64,000 bases of DNA from Blautia_A ammoniilytica (GCF_025566965.1 NZ_JAOQJL010000013.1:38521-102520); one strand, 5' to 3'; numbered from the stretch's first letter, positions 16,673 to 25,031 are shown. The notes: generated from the sequence alone by a model not told the origin. Numbers and translations are program-made.

Positions 16673-19135
16673 ATGAAAAAACTTATAAATAAAATAAGCC
16701 GGGAGCAGAAGACAAGACTTCTGCTCCTGCTGGTATTGTTTGTCAGCGGCCTGATCGTTTACAGAAATTACATTTTCGGAAATGAGTTGCTGGTGTTCAG
16801 CGATGTAGGGGGAGATACCCTGGAGCAGTATACCATGCATTATGCAACCATAGTCAATCATCTTCGTGAAGGAAATTTTTCTCTGTGGGATTTTAACAAT
16901 GGCTTTGGAATCAGTATGTTTAACCTGAATCTGTTTGACCCGTCCCTGATGGTGCTGTATGCCCTGGGAGTGATCCTTGGACCTGCACACATGCTGTTTT
17001 TCCTGGTATGGATACAGATCGGAAGGATTCTGGCAGCAGGCTGGGTTTTTTACTGGTTCCTGTCAGAATTTTCCTTTAGCAGGCAGAGCAAATTTATATT
17101 CAGCTTTGCCTATGGACTTAGTGGTTATCTTCTTGTTTGGGGACAGCATTACCAGTTTGGAATGGTAACGGTGTATTTTCCACTATTACTTTTATTCTGC
17201 GAGAAATTTTTAAGAAAAGAGAAAAAATGGAAGCTGTTTCCGATAATGGTATTTTTTTGTGGGATCTATAGTGTGTATTTCACATATATGTGCTTGGCGG
17301 GAACCGGACTGTATCTTCTGTTCCGGGTAATCTCACTGAATGGGCTTACCATCCGGCAGAGGATGGGGAAATTTGCAGGCGGCTGTCTGCTTATGCTGTT
17401 GGGACTTGGGATGAGCTTTGCAGTTTTTCTTCCTATGGCATCCATTCTTTTAAATGTAACATCCAGAGTGGAGCAGAAGAGGACCCTGGCAGATCTTTTA
17501 AAAAGGTGTTTTACCCTGAATAAGCAGGAATATTATGAAACCCTTCTGCTTCGTCCTTTTTCCACGAATTTCCAGAATCTGCAGGAACTGGGAGACAAGA
17601 AATACTATGGCTTCTGGAATTATTATGAGGATCCGGTGCTGTTTGTTTCTGTTCTGGCAGTTTTCCTGGTAGTGCAGTTTCTGCTTTTGTTCTGGAAAAG
17701 CAATGAGACAAAGCGTACCAGAAGGACTGCTTATGGTGCAGCCTTGTTTATGTTGCTTCTGATGATCTTTCCTGTAGGCGGTTATGCCTTTAATGCTTTT
17801 GCTACGGTTACATACAGATATACTTTCCTGCTGCTCCCTATGATTCTTCTGGCAGCAGCCTGGACCTGGGATTATCTGAAAAAGGGCGGCAGAGCCAGCA
17901 TTATAGGTGTGGTTCTGGTTTGTATCTTTATGTATAAAGCCTGCAGGATGGGCTATGAGGACAGTCTTTTTGCTGAATACAGACAGAACGCAGTGATCAC
18001 GGCTGTAACCGGAACAGTAATGGCAGTTGTACTTTTGCTGGTGAACCGGTTGAAAGTAAAAGGGGAGCAGGTGCTTTTTAGCCTTTTGGCACTGGCTATG
18101 GCTGCGAATGTGATCTGTGAGGGAACTGTTGGCTATGAAGACAGAATGTCCCTGAAAAAAGAGGATACACCGGCAGAAACAGTGGTGCAGGTAACGGATG
18201 ATTATCTTGAGAAGATCGTTGAGGATCCGTCCGAGCAGCAGGCAAGAGATTTTATTGACAAGCCCCAGGCATATTTCCGGGAGCTTTACAGTCAGGACAT
18301 CCAGGACATTCTGGGATTTTTAAGGGAAACAGACAAAAGCTTTTACCGGGTGGAAAAGGACTTTTCGTCTGCGACGATTTCCATGGATTCCCTGGCTCAG
18401 GGGTACAGAGGGGTCAGCACCTATAATTCTGTAATGAACAGCAATGTAAAGGATTTTGTAAACACCTGTATCCCAAGCTTTTATTATGCAGACCGGAACA
18501 GGTATACCTTTTGGGATAATGCTATGAACAACTGGTTTGCAGCCTTTACAGGGGTAAGATACCTGATCTCCAAGAATAGCAGCCTGGATAGCAGCAAATA
18601 TACGCTGATCCGTCAGTTTGGCAGTATGTATCTGTATCAAAATGTACGGGAAAGCGATGTGGCAAGGTTTTATGATGAAACGGTATCAGAAAGCAGCCTG
18701 CGGGAAGCGGATAAAAAGATCCGGAAGAAGTTTTTAAGTAATGCCATTGTGCTGGAGGATGGAGAAGACAGGGAAAGTGCGGCAGGCCTTGGAAAATCCC
18801 AGGCAAAGAAGGAATCAAAGGTTGTGCTGGATGCCCCTCAGAAGGACACACTGGTAACAGGCAGTATCCAAGCGGCTTCAGATGGATATGTACTTTTTAT
18901 GATTCCTTATGAGGATGGATGGAGCCTTAAGATCGATGGAGAAGACACAAAGCTGCAGAAAGGGGACTTAGGCTTCCTTGCATGTAAAGTAAAAGAAGGA
19001 AATCATGCCCTTACCCTTACTTATCATGCACCATTGCTGAAAGAAGGAATCCTGCTAAGTCTGGCATTCTGGATTATCTATCTTATGTTTACTGTATATA
19101 CATTTTTTGTTCATAGAAAAGACACAATTATATGA
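16673..19135 (+). CDS. YfhO-family multi-pass membrane protein (putative GT-C)
   Basis: An 820-aa membrane protein with many helices in the first ~480 residues, a large extracellular domain (~480-790) and a final helix near the C terminus, as in YfhO. The first loop contains VFSDVGGDTLEQY, an acidic motif like the catalytic loop of GT-C enzymes. In Bacillus and Listeria, YfhO-type proteins transfer a sugar from undecaprenyl phosphate to teichoic acids outside the cell, working with a CsbB/GtrB-like synthase and a small flippase. Both partners have counterparts at the start of this operon. The gene follows the second tandem GT2 gene by 5 bp and ends the operon before the riboswitch region. Confidence 0.87.
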   Translation: MKKLINKISREQKTRLLLLLVLFVSGLIVYRNYIFGNELLVFSDVGGDTLEQYTMHYATIVNHLREGNFSLWDFNNGFGISMFNLNLFDPSLMVLYALGVILGPAHMLFFLVWIQIGRILAAGWVFYWFLSEFSFSRQSKFIFSFAYGLSGYLLVWGQHYQFGMVTVYFPLLLLFCEKFLRKEKKWKLFPIMVFFCGIYSVYFTYMCLAGTGLYLLFRVISLNGLTIRQRMGKFAGGCLLMLLGLGMSFAVFLPMASILLNVTSRVEQKRTLADLLKRCFTLNKQEYYETLLLRPFSTNFQNLQELGDKKYYGFWNYYEDPVLFVSVLAVFLVVQFLLLFWKSNETKRTRRTAYGAALFMLLLMIFPVGGYAFNAFATVTYRYTFLLLPMILLAAAWTWDYLKKGGRASIIGVVLVCIFMYKACRMGYEDSLFAEYRQNAVITAVTGTVMAVVLLLVNRLKVKGEQVLFSLLALAMAANVICEGTVGYEDRMSLKKEDTPAETVVQVTDDYLEKIVEDPSEQQARDFIDKPQAYFRELYSQDIQDILGFLRETDKSFYRVEKDFSSATISMDSLAQGYRGVSTYNSVMNSNVKDFVNTCIPSFYYADRNRYTFWDNAMNNWFAAFTGVRYLISKNSSLDSSKYTLIRQFGSMYLYQNVRESDVARFYDETVSESSLREADKKIRKKFLSNAIVLEDGEDRESAAGLGKSQAKKESKVVLDAPQKDTLVTGSIQAASDGYVLFMIPYEDGWSLKIDGEDTKLQKGDLGFLACKVKEGNHALTLTYHAPLLKEGILLSLAFWIIYLMFTVYTFFVHRKDTII

Positions 19136-19170
19136 TAACTATTAGATATCCGAATTGAATATGTATAAAG

Positions 19171-19330
19171 TTGTAGCGCATAGGTAGCATCATTTCATGA
19201 TGCGTAAAAGAGAATCCGGTGTGAATCCGGAACGATGCCGTCACTGTGTAAGGGAGCTGCTTCAGAGCCCACTGGGAGACCGGGAAGGGGAAGCAGTGTA
19301 GAACGAAGTCAGGAGAACTGCCTTTGCGTG
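19171..19330 (+). promoter_or_regulatory. Cobalamin riboswitch
   Basis: The leader contains the class-defining elements in order: a paired ATCCGGTGTGAATCCGG segment, GTCACTGTGTAAGGG, AGCCCACTGGGAGACCGGGAA, and the B12 box AGTCAGGAGAACTGCCT (19307-19323). The block lies about 200 bp upstream of the secreted CbiK gene and is followed by a terminator, which fits transcriptional repression by adenosylcobalamin. The outer boundaries are approximate. The control target is the two-gene unit cbiK plus the small NEAT-like protein gene. Confidence 0.95.
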
Positions 19331-19463
19331 GGATTGTGGATCTGCGGGACACAGAACCAGTATTCTCATAACATTATATGATCATATAGTTTACTGTCGG
19401 TATACTTCTGCGAAGAGGGAGAAGCATCTGACAAAAGGAACGAATGTGTTGATGAGAAGCATT

Positions 19464-19492
19464 GCGGTCGCAGAAATGTGACCGCTGTTTTT
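19464..19492 (+). terminator. Riboswitch expression-platform terminator
   Basis: GCGGTC (19464-19469) pairs with GACCGC (19480-19485) and is followed by TGTTTTT. It lies between the cobalamin aptamer and cbiK, where a ligand-dependent terminator is expected. Which upstream strand forms the antiterminator was not determined. Confidence 0.8.
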
Positions 19493-19535
19493 ATGCATAG
19501 TTCGTCCGGAAATACGAAAAAAAGAGGAAAAAATA

Positions 19536-20822
19536 ATGAAGCGCAAAACAATTATGGCACTGATCCTGTCTGTATCTATGGCAGCAAGCATGACATGTGC
19601 AGCAACAGCAGCATTTGCAGAGACAGAAGACGCAGCAGAGGCAACAGACGACACAGAAGCAGCAGACGACGCAGAAGCAACAGACGACGCAGAAGCAGCA
19701 GACGATGCAGAGGAAACAGATGATGCATCTGCTGAGGACGCAGACCAGGAGGCAGCAGATAAAGTGGCAGCTCTTATTGATGCGATCTACGTACAGGAGA
19801 GAACAGACGATACAGATGCACAGTGCACAGAAGCAAAAGAAGCATGGGATGCACTGACAGATGCACAGAAGGAACTGGTAGAGGGAGAAGAGGCAAGCCC
19901 TGAGTATTTCGGAAGAGATACAGGAGACGCTTCCAAGGATGATCCGAGAAACCAGGATGAGATCGGTGAGAATGAGCTTCTGGTTGTAAGCTTTGGTACT
20001 TCTTTTAATGATAGCCGTGCACAGGATATCAAGGGTATCGAGGATGCACTTCAGGAAGCATATCCGGACTGGTCTGTAAGAAGGGCATTTACAGCTCAGA
20101 TCATCATCAACCATGTACAGGCAAGAGATGATGAGCATATCGATAATATGCAGCAGGCACTTGACCGTGCAGTTGCAAACGGAGTTAAGAATCTGGTTGT
20201 ACAGCCTACACACCTGATGCATGGCGCAGAGTATGATGAGATGACAGCTGCTATTGAGGAATATAAAGACAAATTCGAGTCTGTAGCTATTGCAGAGCCA
20301 ATGCTGGGTGAGGTTGGAGAAGATGCTACAGTGATCAATGAGGATAAAGAAGCTGTAGCAAAAGCTATCACAGATGAGGCTGTAAAGACTGCAGATTATG
20401 ACAGCATGGAAGCTGCTGCTGAAGATGGTACAGCTTTCGTATTTATGGGTCATGGAACATCCCATACAGCAAATGTTACTTACGACCAGATGCAGACACA
20501 GATGGAGAACCTTGGATTTACAAACGCATTCATCGGTACTGTAGAGGGTGAGCCGGAAGACACAGCATGCGATGCTGTAATCGCTAAAGTAAAAGATGCT
20601 GGTTTCAAGAAAGTGATTCTTCGTCCGCTGATGGTTGTTGCAGGTGATCATGCAAACAATGATATGGCTGGAGATGACGACGATTCCTGGAAGAGCATGT
20701 TTGAGGCATCCGGAGAATTTGACAGCGTAGACTGCCAGATCGAAGGACTTGGAAGAATCGATGCAGTAGAACAGCTGTATGTAGAGCATACAAAAGCAGC
20801 TATCGACAGCTTAGCAAAATAA
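19536..20822 (+). CDS. cbiK: Secreted CbiK-type cobaltochelatase
   Basis: A 428-aa protein with a signal peptide (MKRKTIMALILSVSMAASM, cleavage near AFA-E). Next come an acidic hexapeptide repeat region (~31-70, AEAxDD units), a small helical linker domain (~75-115, EAWDALTDAQKELV) and a CbiK/HemH-fold chelatase domain (~145-425). CbiK hallmark histidines are present: PTHLMHG (H226), MGHGTSH (H306) and AGDHANND (H372). CbiK normally inserts cobalt into sirohydrochlorin in the cytoplasm; export is unusual, although periplasmic CbiK is known in Desulfovibrio. It sits behind a cobalamin riboswitch with an AAGAGGAAAAAA ribosome site. Metal or tetrapyrrole handling outside the cell is inferred; de novo corrin synthesis there is unlikely. 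Confidence 0.9.
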   Translation: MKRKTIMALILSVSMAASMTCAATAAFAETEDAAEATDDTEAADDAEATDDAEAADDAEETDDASAEDADQEAADKVAALIDAIYVQERTDDTDAQCTEAKEAWDALTDAQKELVEGEEASPEYFGRDTGDASKDDPRNQDEIGENELLVVSFGTSFNDSRAQDIKGIEDALQEAYPDWSVRRAFTAQIIINHVQARDDEHIDNMQQALDRAVANGVKNLVVQPTHLMHGAEYDEMTAAIEEYKDKFESVAIAEPMLGEVGEDATVINEDKEAVAKAITDEAVKTADYDSMEAAAEDGTAFVFMGHGTSHTANVTYDQMQTQMENLGFTNAFIGTVEGEPEDTACDAVIAKVKDAGFKKVILRPLMVVAGDHANNDMAGDDDDSWKSMFEASGEFDSVDCQIEGLGRIDAVEQLYVEHTKAAIDSLAK

Positions 20823-20872
20823 ACGGACATGTGGCCATTTGACCACATCATCATAAAGGAGAAAAGAAAGTT

Positions 20873-21448
20873 ATGAAGCGTTCATTAGCCATTTTAGTAT
20901 CAGCATTAAGTATTTCTGCTATGACAGTTCCTATGACACTGCCGGTATGGGCAGAGGCAGCAGACACCAAAGAAGAAGCATCCGATACACAGGATCTGGA
21001 GGATGGAGTTTACATTGTTGACTTTAATACAGACAGCAGCATGTTCCACACAAATGAGGCATGCGAGGGCAAAGGCCAGCTTACTGTAGAAGACGGCAAA
21101 ATGACCCTTCATATCTCTCTTGTATCCAAGAACATTGTGAATCTTTTCCCAGGGCTTGCTGAGGATGCACAGAAGGATGACGCAGAGCTGCTTCAGCCTA
21201 CCACAGATACGGTTACCTATAAGGATGGTTTATCAGATGAAGTGTATGGCTTTGATGTTCCTGTAGAGGCTCTTGATCAGGATTTTGACCTTGCTATTAT
21301 CGGTACTAAGGGCAAATGGTATGATCATACAGTAAGCGTAAGCAATCCGGAGGAGATGAATGACGATAACAAGCTTCCTGTAGAAGTTGCTGAAGATGAG
21401 GCAGAAGATACCGAGAATGCAGCTGAAGATACCGAGGATGCAGAATAA
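20873..21448 (+). CDS. Small secreted NEAT-like protein, B12-regulated
   Basis: A 191-aa protein with a signal peptide (cleavage near VWA-EA), one beta-rich domain (~45-155) and an acidic tail (AEDTENAAEDTEDAE). The domain begins EDGVYIVDFNTDSSMF and ends KWYDHTVSVSNPEEM, which resembles the start and the last strands of NEAT tetrapyrrole-binding domains, though no clear heme-ligating tyrosine motif is seen. It is 50 bp after cbiK, before a terminator, so it is controlled by the same riboswitch. It has no sortase motif or membrane anchor. Binding of a tetrapyrrole, corrinoid or cobalt is a hypothesis; a novel family is also possible. Confidence 0.65.
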   Translation: MKRSLAILVSALSISAMTVPMTLPVWAEAADTKEEASDTQDLEDGVYIVDFNTDSSMFHTNEACEGKGQLTVEDGKMTLHISLVSKNIVNLFPGLAEDAQKDDAELLQPTTDTVTYKDGLSDEVYGFDVPVEALDQDFDLAIIGTKGKWYDHTVSVSNPEEMNDDNKLPVEVAEDEAEDTENAAEDTEDAE

Positions 21449-21479
21449 TCATTAAGCAGATATATCCACCATATATGAA

Positions 21480-21511
21480 AGCCAGCCGATCGCGTTTCGG
21501 CTGGCTTTTAT
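21480..21511 (+). terminator. Terminator of the cbiK unit
   Basis: AGCCAGCCGA (21480-21489) pairs perfectly with TCGGCTGGCT (21497-21506), followed by TTTTA. It closes the riboswitch-controlled two-gene unit. A 15-bp inverted repeat (21460-21474 with 21566-21580) encloses this terminator and the hairpin repeat next to it. Confidence 0.88.
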
Positions 21512-21569
21512 CTCTGTCGAGAAGACTCCCACCTCTTTCAGGTGGTGAGTAACAGCTCGATTTGAATAT
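21510..21569 (+). repeat. Dispersed two-stem hairpin repeat, copy 1
   Basis: A 60-nt element, 58/60 identical to copy 2 at 22947-23006 and in the same orientation. An outer stem pairs GTCGAG with CTCGAT/C and an inner hairpin pairs CACCT with AGGTG around CTTTC. It ends TTTGAATAT. It has no coding capacity. It may be a small non-autonomous mobile element or a structured RNA; nothing in the window decides between them. Confidence 0.75.
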
Positions 21570-21646
21570 GGTGGATATATTTGCTTTATTATGCATCCTT
21601 TATTGATTAAACAGGCGCAGGGGATTTACACTTTTGCACCTTGATA

Positions 21647-22918
21647 TCAGGACTTGATGATCTTGATCATTTTGATAAACAACAGAAGAAGGATCAGGAA
21701 TGCCACGCCTCCGATCACTGCATAAGGCACGTAGGAGGTGGACTGGGAATAGGCCTTTGCGGCTTCCATATTCGCCTGTCCGTTGGTATAAAGAGAGGTG
21801 TCCTGTTCCTGTTCCGGCTCCATTACAGCAGTACCAACCTGAACGCCGCTGTAGAAGTAAGTGCGGTTCACCTGGTCGCCTGCCGGTGTATCCTGAACAG
21901 TCAGGCTGTCCTCTGAGGCACCGGCAGGTACGATCACCTGTCCTCCGGACATCAGGGAAAAATCATCCTGACCTAAGGTAAGAAGCTGGAAATTGGAAAA
22001 TCCGTAATCCAGAAGAGTGATGGCTTCATCATCTGTCTGGCCGGAGGCACCTTTTAAAATAACGCAGATCAATGTAACATCATTGCGCTGTGCACTGCAT
22101 ACAAGTGTGCTTTGGGAAGCTTCTGTAAATCCTTCCTTGCCGCCAAGACAGCCCTGGTAGTAAGCATCTGAACTGTTGTTGGTCATGGTGAACTTGCTGG
22201 TAAGTGACCTGGCTCCACCGGATACATTGGTCGCCGGAATGGTGTAGGTATTCGCACTGGCAATAGGAGAAAAGGAAGGATTCTCTGTAGCTGCCTTCAT
22301 GATCAAGGCCATATCATGGGCTGTGGTATGCTGATTCTCATCAGGAAGCCCGGTAGGGTTGGTGAATACTGTGTTGGTACAGCCAAGCTGGGCAGCTCTG
22401 GTATTCATCATGGCAACAAAGTTTTCAACGGATCCGCCGACATGCTCTGCAACCTGAAGGGCAATATCGTTGGCAGAGGCAACCATGATGGCATACAGGC
22501 ATTGTTCCATGGTAAAAACTTCATCCAGCTGTGCGGAAATATTGGCCCCTCCATCGGTAACACCGGAAACGCCGGTAGCAGTCATGGTCACTTCATCTGT
22601 AAGATTGCTGTTCTCTAAAGCAAGAAGACAGGTCATGATCTTGACGGTGCTCCCGGGATAAAGAACCTCATCCATATTCTTGGCGTACAGGGTAGTACCG
22701 GTGCTGTCTTCAAGGATCACAGCGGCTTCGGAAGTGATCTCAGGCCCTTGGGGCCATCCTGAAATCTGGTTGGTGGTGATACTTGAGGCAGCAGTATCTG
22801 TAGCAGCCTCTTCTGCAAAGGCAGGGCTTCCCAGGATCAGGGAAGCAGACAGCCCGGCAGAGAGCAGAAGGGAAAAAACAGTCCGTTTTCTGCTGGGGGA
22901 TTTCTTTTGCTTTTTCAT
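21647..22918 (-). CDS. D-alanyl-D-alanine carboxypeptidase-like protein (S11) with KEG motif
   Basis: A 423-aa serine-type D,D-peptidase of the DacA/PBP5 family, acting on peptidoglycan stem peptides outside the membrane. It has a signal peptide (ends AFA-EE), the SxxK motif STVK (90-93), the SxN motif SAN (148-150) and a C-terminal anchor helix near 395-420 followed by KMIKIIKS. The third motif, normally KTG, reads KEG (261-263), although the surrounding LGGKEGFTEAS aligns well. Thr to Glu at that position is unusual and could change substrate binding. The gene is monocistronic on the minus strand, flanked by two direct copies of the 60-nt repeat, and lies between two segments of the surface-glycan locus. 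Confidence 0.88.
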   Translation of the reverse strand: MKKQKKSPSRKRTVFSLLLSAGLSASLILGSPAFAEEAATDTAASSITTNQISGWPQGPEITSEAAVILEDSTGTTLYAKNMDEVLYPGSTVKIMTCLLALENSNLTDEVTMTATGVSGVTDGGANISAQLDEVFTMEQCLYAIMVASANDIALQVAEHVGGSVENFVAMMNTRAAQLGCTNTVFTNPTGLPDENQHTTAHDMALIMKAATENPSFSPIASANTYTIPATNVSGGARSLTSKFTMTNNSSDAYYQGCLGGKEGFTEASQSTLVCSAQRNDVTLICVILKGASGQTDDEAITLLDYGFSNFQLLTLGQDDFSLMSGGQVIVPAGASEDSLTVQDTPAGDQVNRTYFYSGVQVGTAVMEPEQEQDTSLYTNGQANMEAAKAYSQSTSYVPYAVIGGVAFLILLLLFIKMIKIIKS

Positions 22919-22946
22919 TGTATAGATTATCTCCTGTTATATTTTT

Positions 22947-23006
22947 ATCTCAGTCGAGAAGACTCACACCTCTTTCAGGTGGTGAGTAACAGCTCGATTT
23001 GAATAT
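22947..23006 (+). repeat. Dispersed two-stem hairpin repeat, copy 2
   Basis: A 60-nt element differing from copy 1 at two positions. The outer stem AGTCGAG / CTCGATT is 7 bp with one G-T pair. It sits in the 237-bp gap upstream of the D,D-carboxypeptidase gene and upstream of the tandem GT2 gene. No promoter could be assigned with confidence in the rest of the gap. Confidence 0.75.
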
Positions 23007-23155
23007 TTGTCAGCTGTTTCAGACGATTACAGCTTAATATTTTTATCATAGCATATCTGTAATCAGAAATAGTATATCACATTTACTCCATTTCTTGCAA
23101 AAAATATAGTAGAATGTTAAAATGTACAGTAATAATAAAACAGAGGAAAGAAAAT

Positions 23156-25021
23156 ATGAGTAAACAAAAATCGTCAGGGATGAAGATCCAATGGGGACGT
23201 CTGCTGAAGAAGCTGTCTCCCTATACCATCCAGAAAGGGCTTCGCTATCTGAAGCATTATGGCCCCAGGGAATTCTGGATCCGTCTTCACGAACGGTTTG
23301 AGCCTGAGGAGGTTCCGTATGGACCCTGGTATGAAGCATATATTCCGGATGAGACCGTGCTGGAGAAGCAGAGAAAGCATACTTTTGCCTATGCACCTAA
23401 GATCAGTGTAGTAGTACCTGCTTACCGTACACCGTCTGTCTTTTTAAAACAGATGCTGGAGTCAGTCCTTGCACAGACTTATGCCAACTGGGAGCTTTGC
23501 ATTGCTAACGGCAGCCCTGAGGACAAAGAGATGTGCCAGATCCTGGATGGATATCAGGCGCAGGATCCGAGGATCCGCTGGCAGCCATTGAAGGCCAACC
23601 TGGGGATCGCAGAAAATACAAATGCCGCTTTTGAAATGGCACAGGGCGACTATATCGGACTGATGGATCATGATGATCTGCTGGCTCCCAATGCTTTGTT
23701 TGAAGTGGTGCAGGCTCTCAATACAGATCCCAGACCAGAGGTTGTATATACAGACGAAGATAAGGTTACCATGGATCTGAAGGAGCATTTTCAGCCTCAT
23801 CTGAAGCCGGATTTTAACCTGGATCTTTTACGCTCTAATAATTATATCTGTCATTTTTTTACTGTATCCCGGGCTATTGTGGAGAAGGTTGGCGGATTTC
23901 GCAGGGAATACGATGGTGCCCAGGATTATGATTTTATTTTCCGATGTGTGGAGGCAGCAGGCTGTGTGGCACATGTACCGGAGATTTTATATCACTGGAG
24001 GACACATAAAGCATCTACTGCTGACAATCCTGCAAGTAAGATGTATGCCTTTGATGCAGGCAAACGGGCGATTGAGGCTCACCTTGAAAGAACCGGGACA
24101 CAGGGTGTGGTAAGCCATACCAAGGATCTGGGCTTCTACAGAGTGCAGTACCCGGTACAGGGTTCTCCCCTTGTGTCTGTGATCATTCCCAATAAGGATG
24201 AAAAGGATACGCTTCAGGCCTGTATCCGGTCTATCCGTGAGAATACCTCTTATAAACATTATGAGATCCTGATCGTTGAGAATAACAGTACCACAGATGA
24301 GATTTTTGAATATTATAAGCAGCTGTCAAAGGAGCCGGATGTAAGGATCCTGCGTTGGAATGGAGTTTTCAATTATTCAGCTATTAATGATTTTGGAGCA
24401 AAAAATGCCAGAGGGGATTACTTCCTTTTCCTGAATAATGACATTACAGTGATCACACCGGATTGGATGGAGGAAATGCTAGGCATCTGTCAGAGGCGGG
24501 AAGTGGGAGCCGTAGGCGTGAAGCTTCTTTATCCGGATAATACCATCCAGCATGCAGGCTGTGTGGTAGGTATGGGAGGCATTGCAGGCCATTTGTTTGT
24601 AGATATGCCGGCTGAGAGAACAGGATATCTGCATAAAGCATCCATTCTTCAGGACATGAGTGCAGTGACGGCAGCCTGCATGATGGTAAAAAGAGATGCC
24701 TTTGAAAAGGCTGGCGGTTTTACAAAGGAACTTGCGGTAGCTTTTAATGATGTGGATCTTTGTTTGAAAATACGCAGGGAAGGATACCTGGTGGTGTACG
24801 ATCCTTATGCAAAGCTTTATCATATGGAGTCCAAAACAAGAGGCCTGGAGGACAGTAAAGACAAAGTAAGGCGCTTTCAGACCGAGATCGAATATATGAG
24901 AAGCCACTGGATCCAGATCCTGAAAAAAGGGGATCCTTATTACAATAAGAATCTGTCTCTTACAAAGTGGAATTATTCCCTGAAACCACTTCCGGGGATG
25001 AAGAACAGGAAAGGGCAATAA
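23156..25021 (+). CDS. Tandem GT2 glycosyltransferase 3
   Basis: A 621-aa paralog of the two large tandem GT2 enzymes, lacking most of their N-terminal beta-rich region; only ~80 residues precede the first GT2 domain. The first domain starts at KISVVVPAYRTPSVFL with MDHDDL, the second at LVSVIIPNKDEKDTL with LNNDITV. The TIQHAGCVVGMGGIAGH and MESKTRGLEDSKDK blocks match the paralogs. The frame is open to 23114, but ATG at 23156 has a GAGGAAAG site and gives the family N terminus. It begins the second segment of the glycan locus. Loss of the N-terminal modules may alter acceptor choice (inference). Confidence 0.88.
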   Translation: MSKQKSSGMKIQWGRLLKKLSPYTIQKGLRYLKHYGPREFWIRLHERFEPEEVPYGPWYEAYIPDETVLEKQRKHTFAYAPKISVVVPAYRTPSVFLKQMLESVLAQTYANWELCIANGSPEDKEMCQILDGYQAQDPRIRWQPLKANLGIAENTNAAFEMAQGDYIGLMDHDDLLAPNALFEVVQALNTDPRPEVVYTDEDKVTMDLKEHFQPHLKPDFNLDLLRSNNYICHFFTVSRAIVEKVGGFRREYDGAQDYDFIFRCVEAAGCVAHVPEILYHWRTHKASTADNPASKMYAFDAGKRAIEAHLERTGTQGVVSHTKDLGFYRVQYPVQGSPLVSVIIPNKDEKDTLQACIRSIRENTSYKHYEILIVENNSTTDEIFEYYKQLSKEPDVRILRWNGVFNYSAINDFGAKNARGDYFLFLNNDITVITPDWMEEMLGICQRREVGAVGVKLLYPDNTIQHAGCVVGMGGIAGHLFVDMPAERTGYLHKASILQDMSAVTAACMMVKRDAFEKAGGFTKELAVAFNDVDLCLKIRREGYLVVYDPYAKLYHMESKTRGLEDSKDKVRRFQTEIEYMRSHWIQILKKGDPYYNKNLSLTKWNYSLKPLPGMKNRKGQ

Positions 25022-25031
25022 GGAGGAATAC

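Noticed and set aside
19629..19728. Tandem repeats as a possible CRISPR
   Set aside because: Repeats are contiguous, in frame and encode an acidic linker; there are no spacers or cas genes.
19491..20789. 432-aa cysteine-rich frame on the minus strand
   Set aside because: It lies entirely opposite cbiK, whose signal peptide, chelatase motifs and ribosome site are clear. The long frame comes from the biased codons of acidic repeats, and no start site or family features support it.
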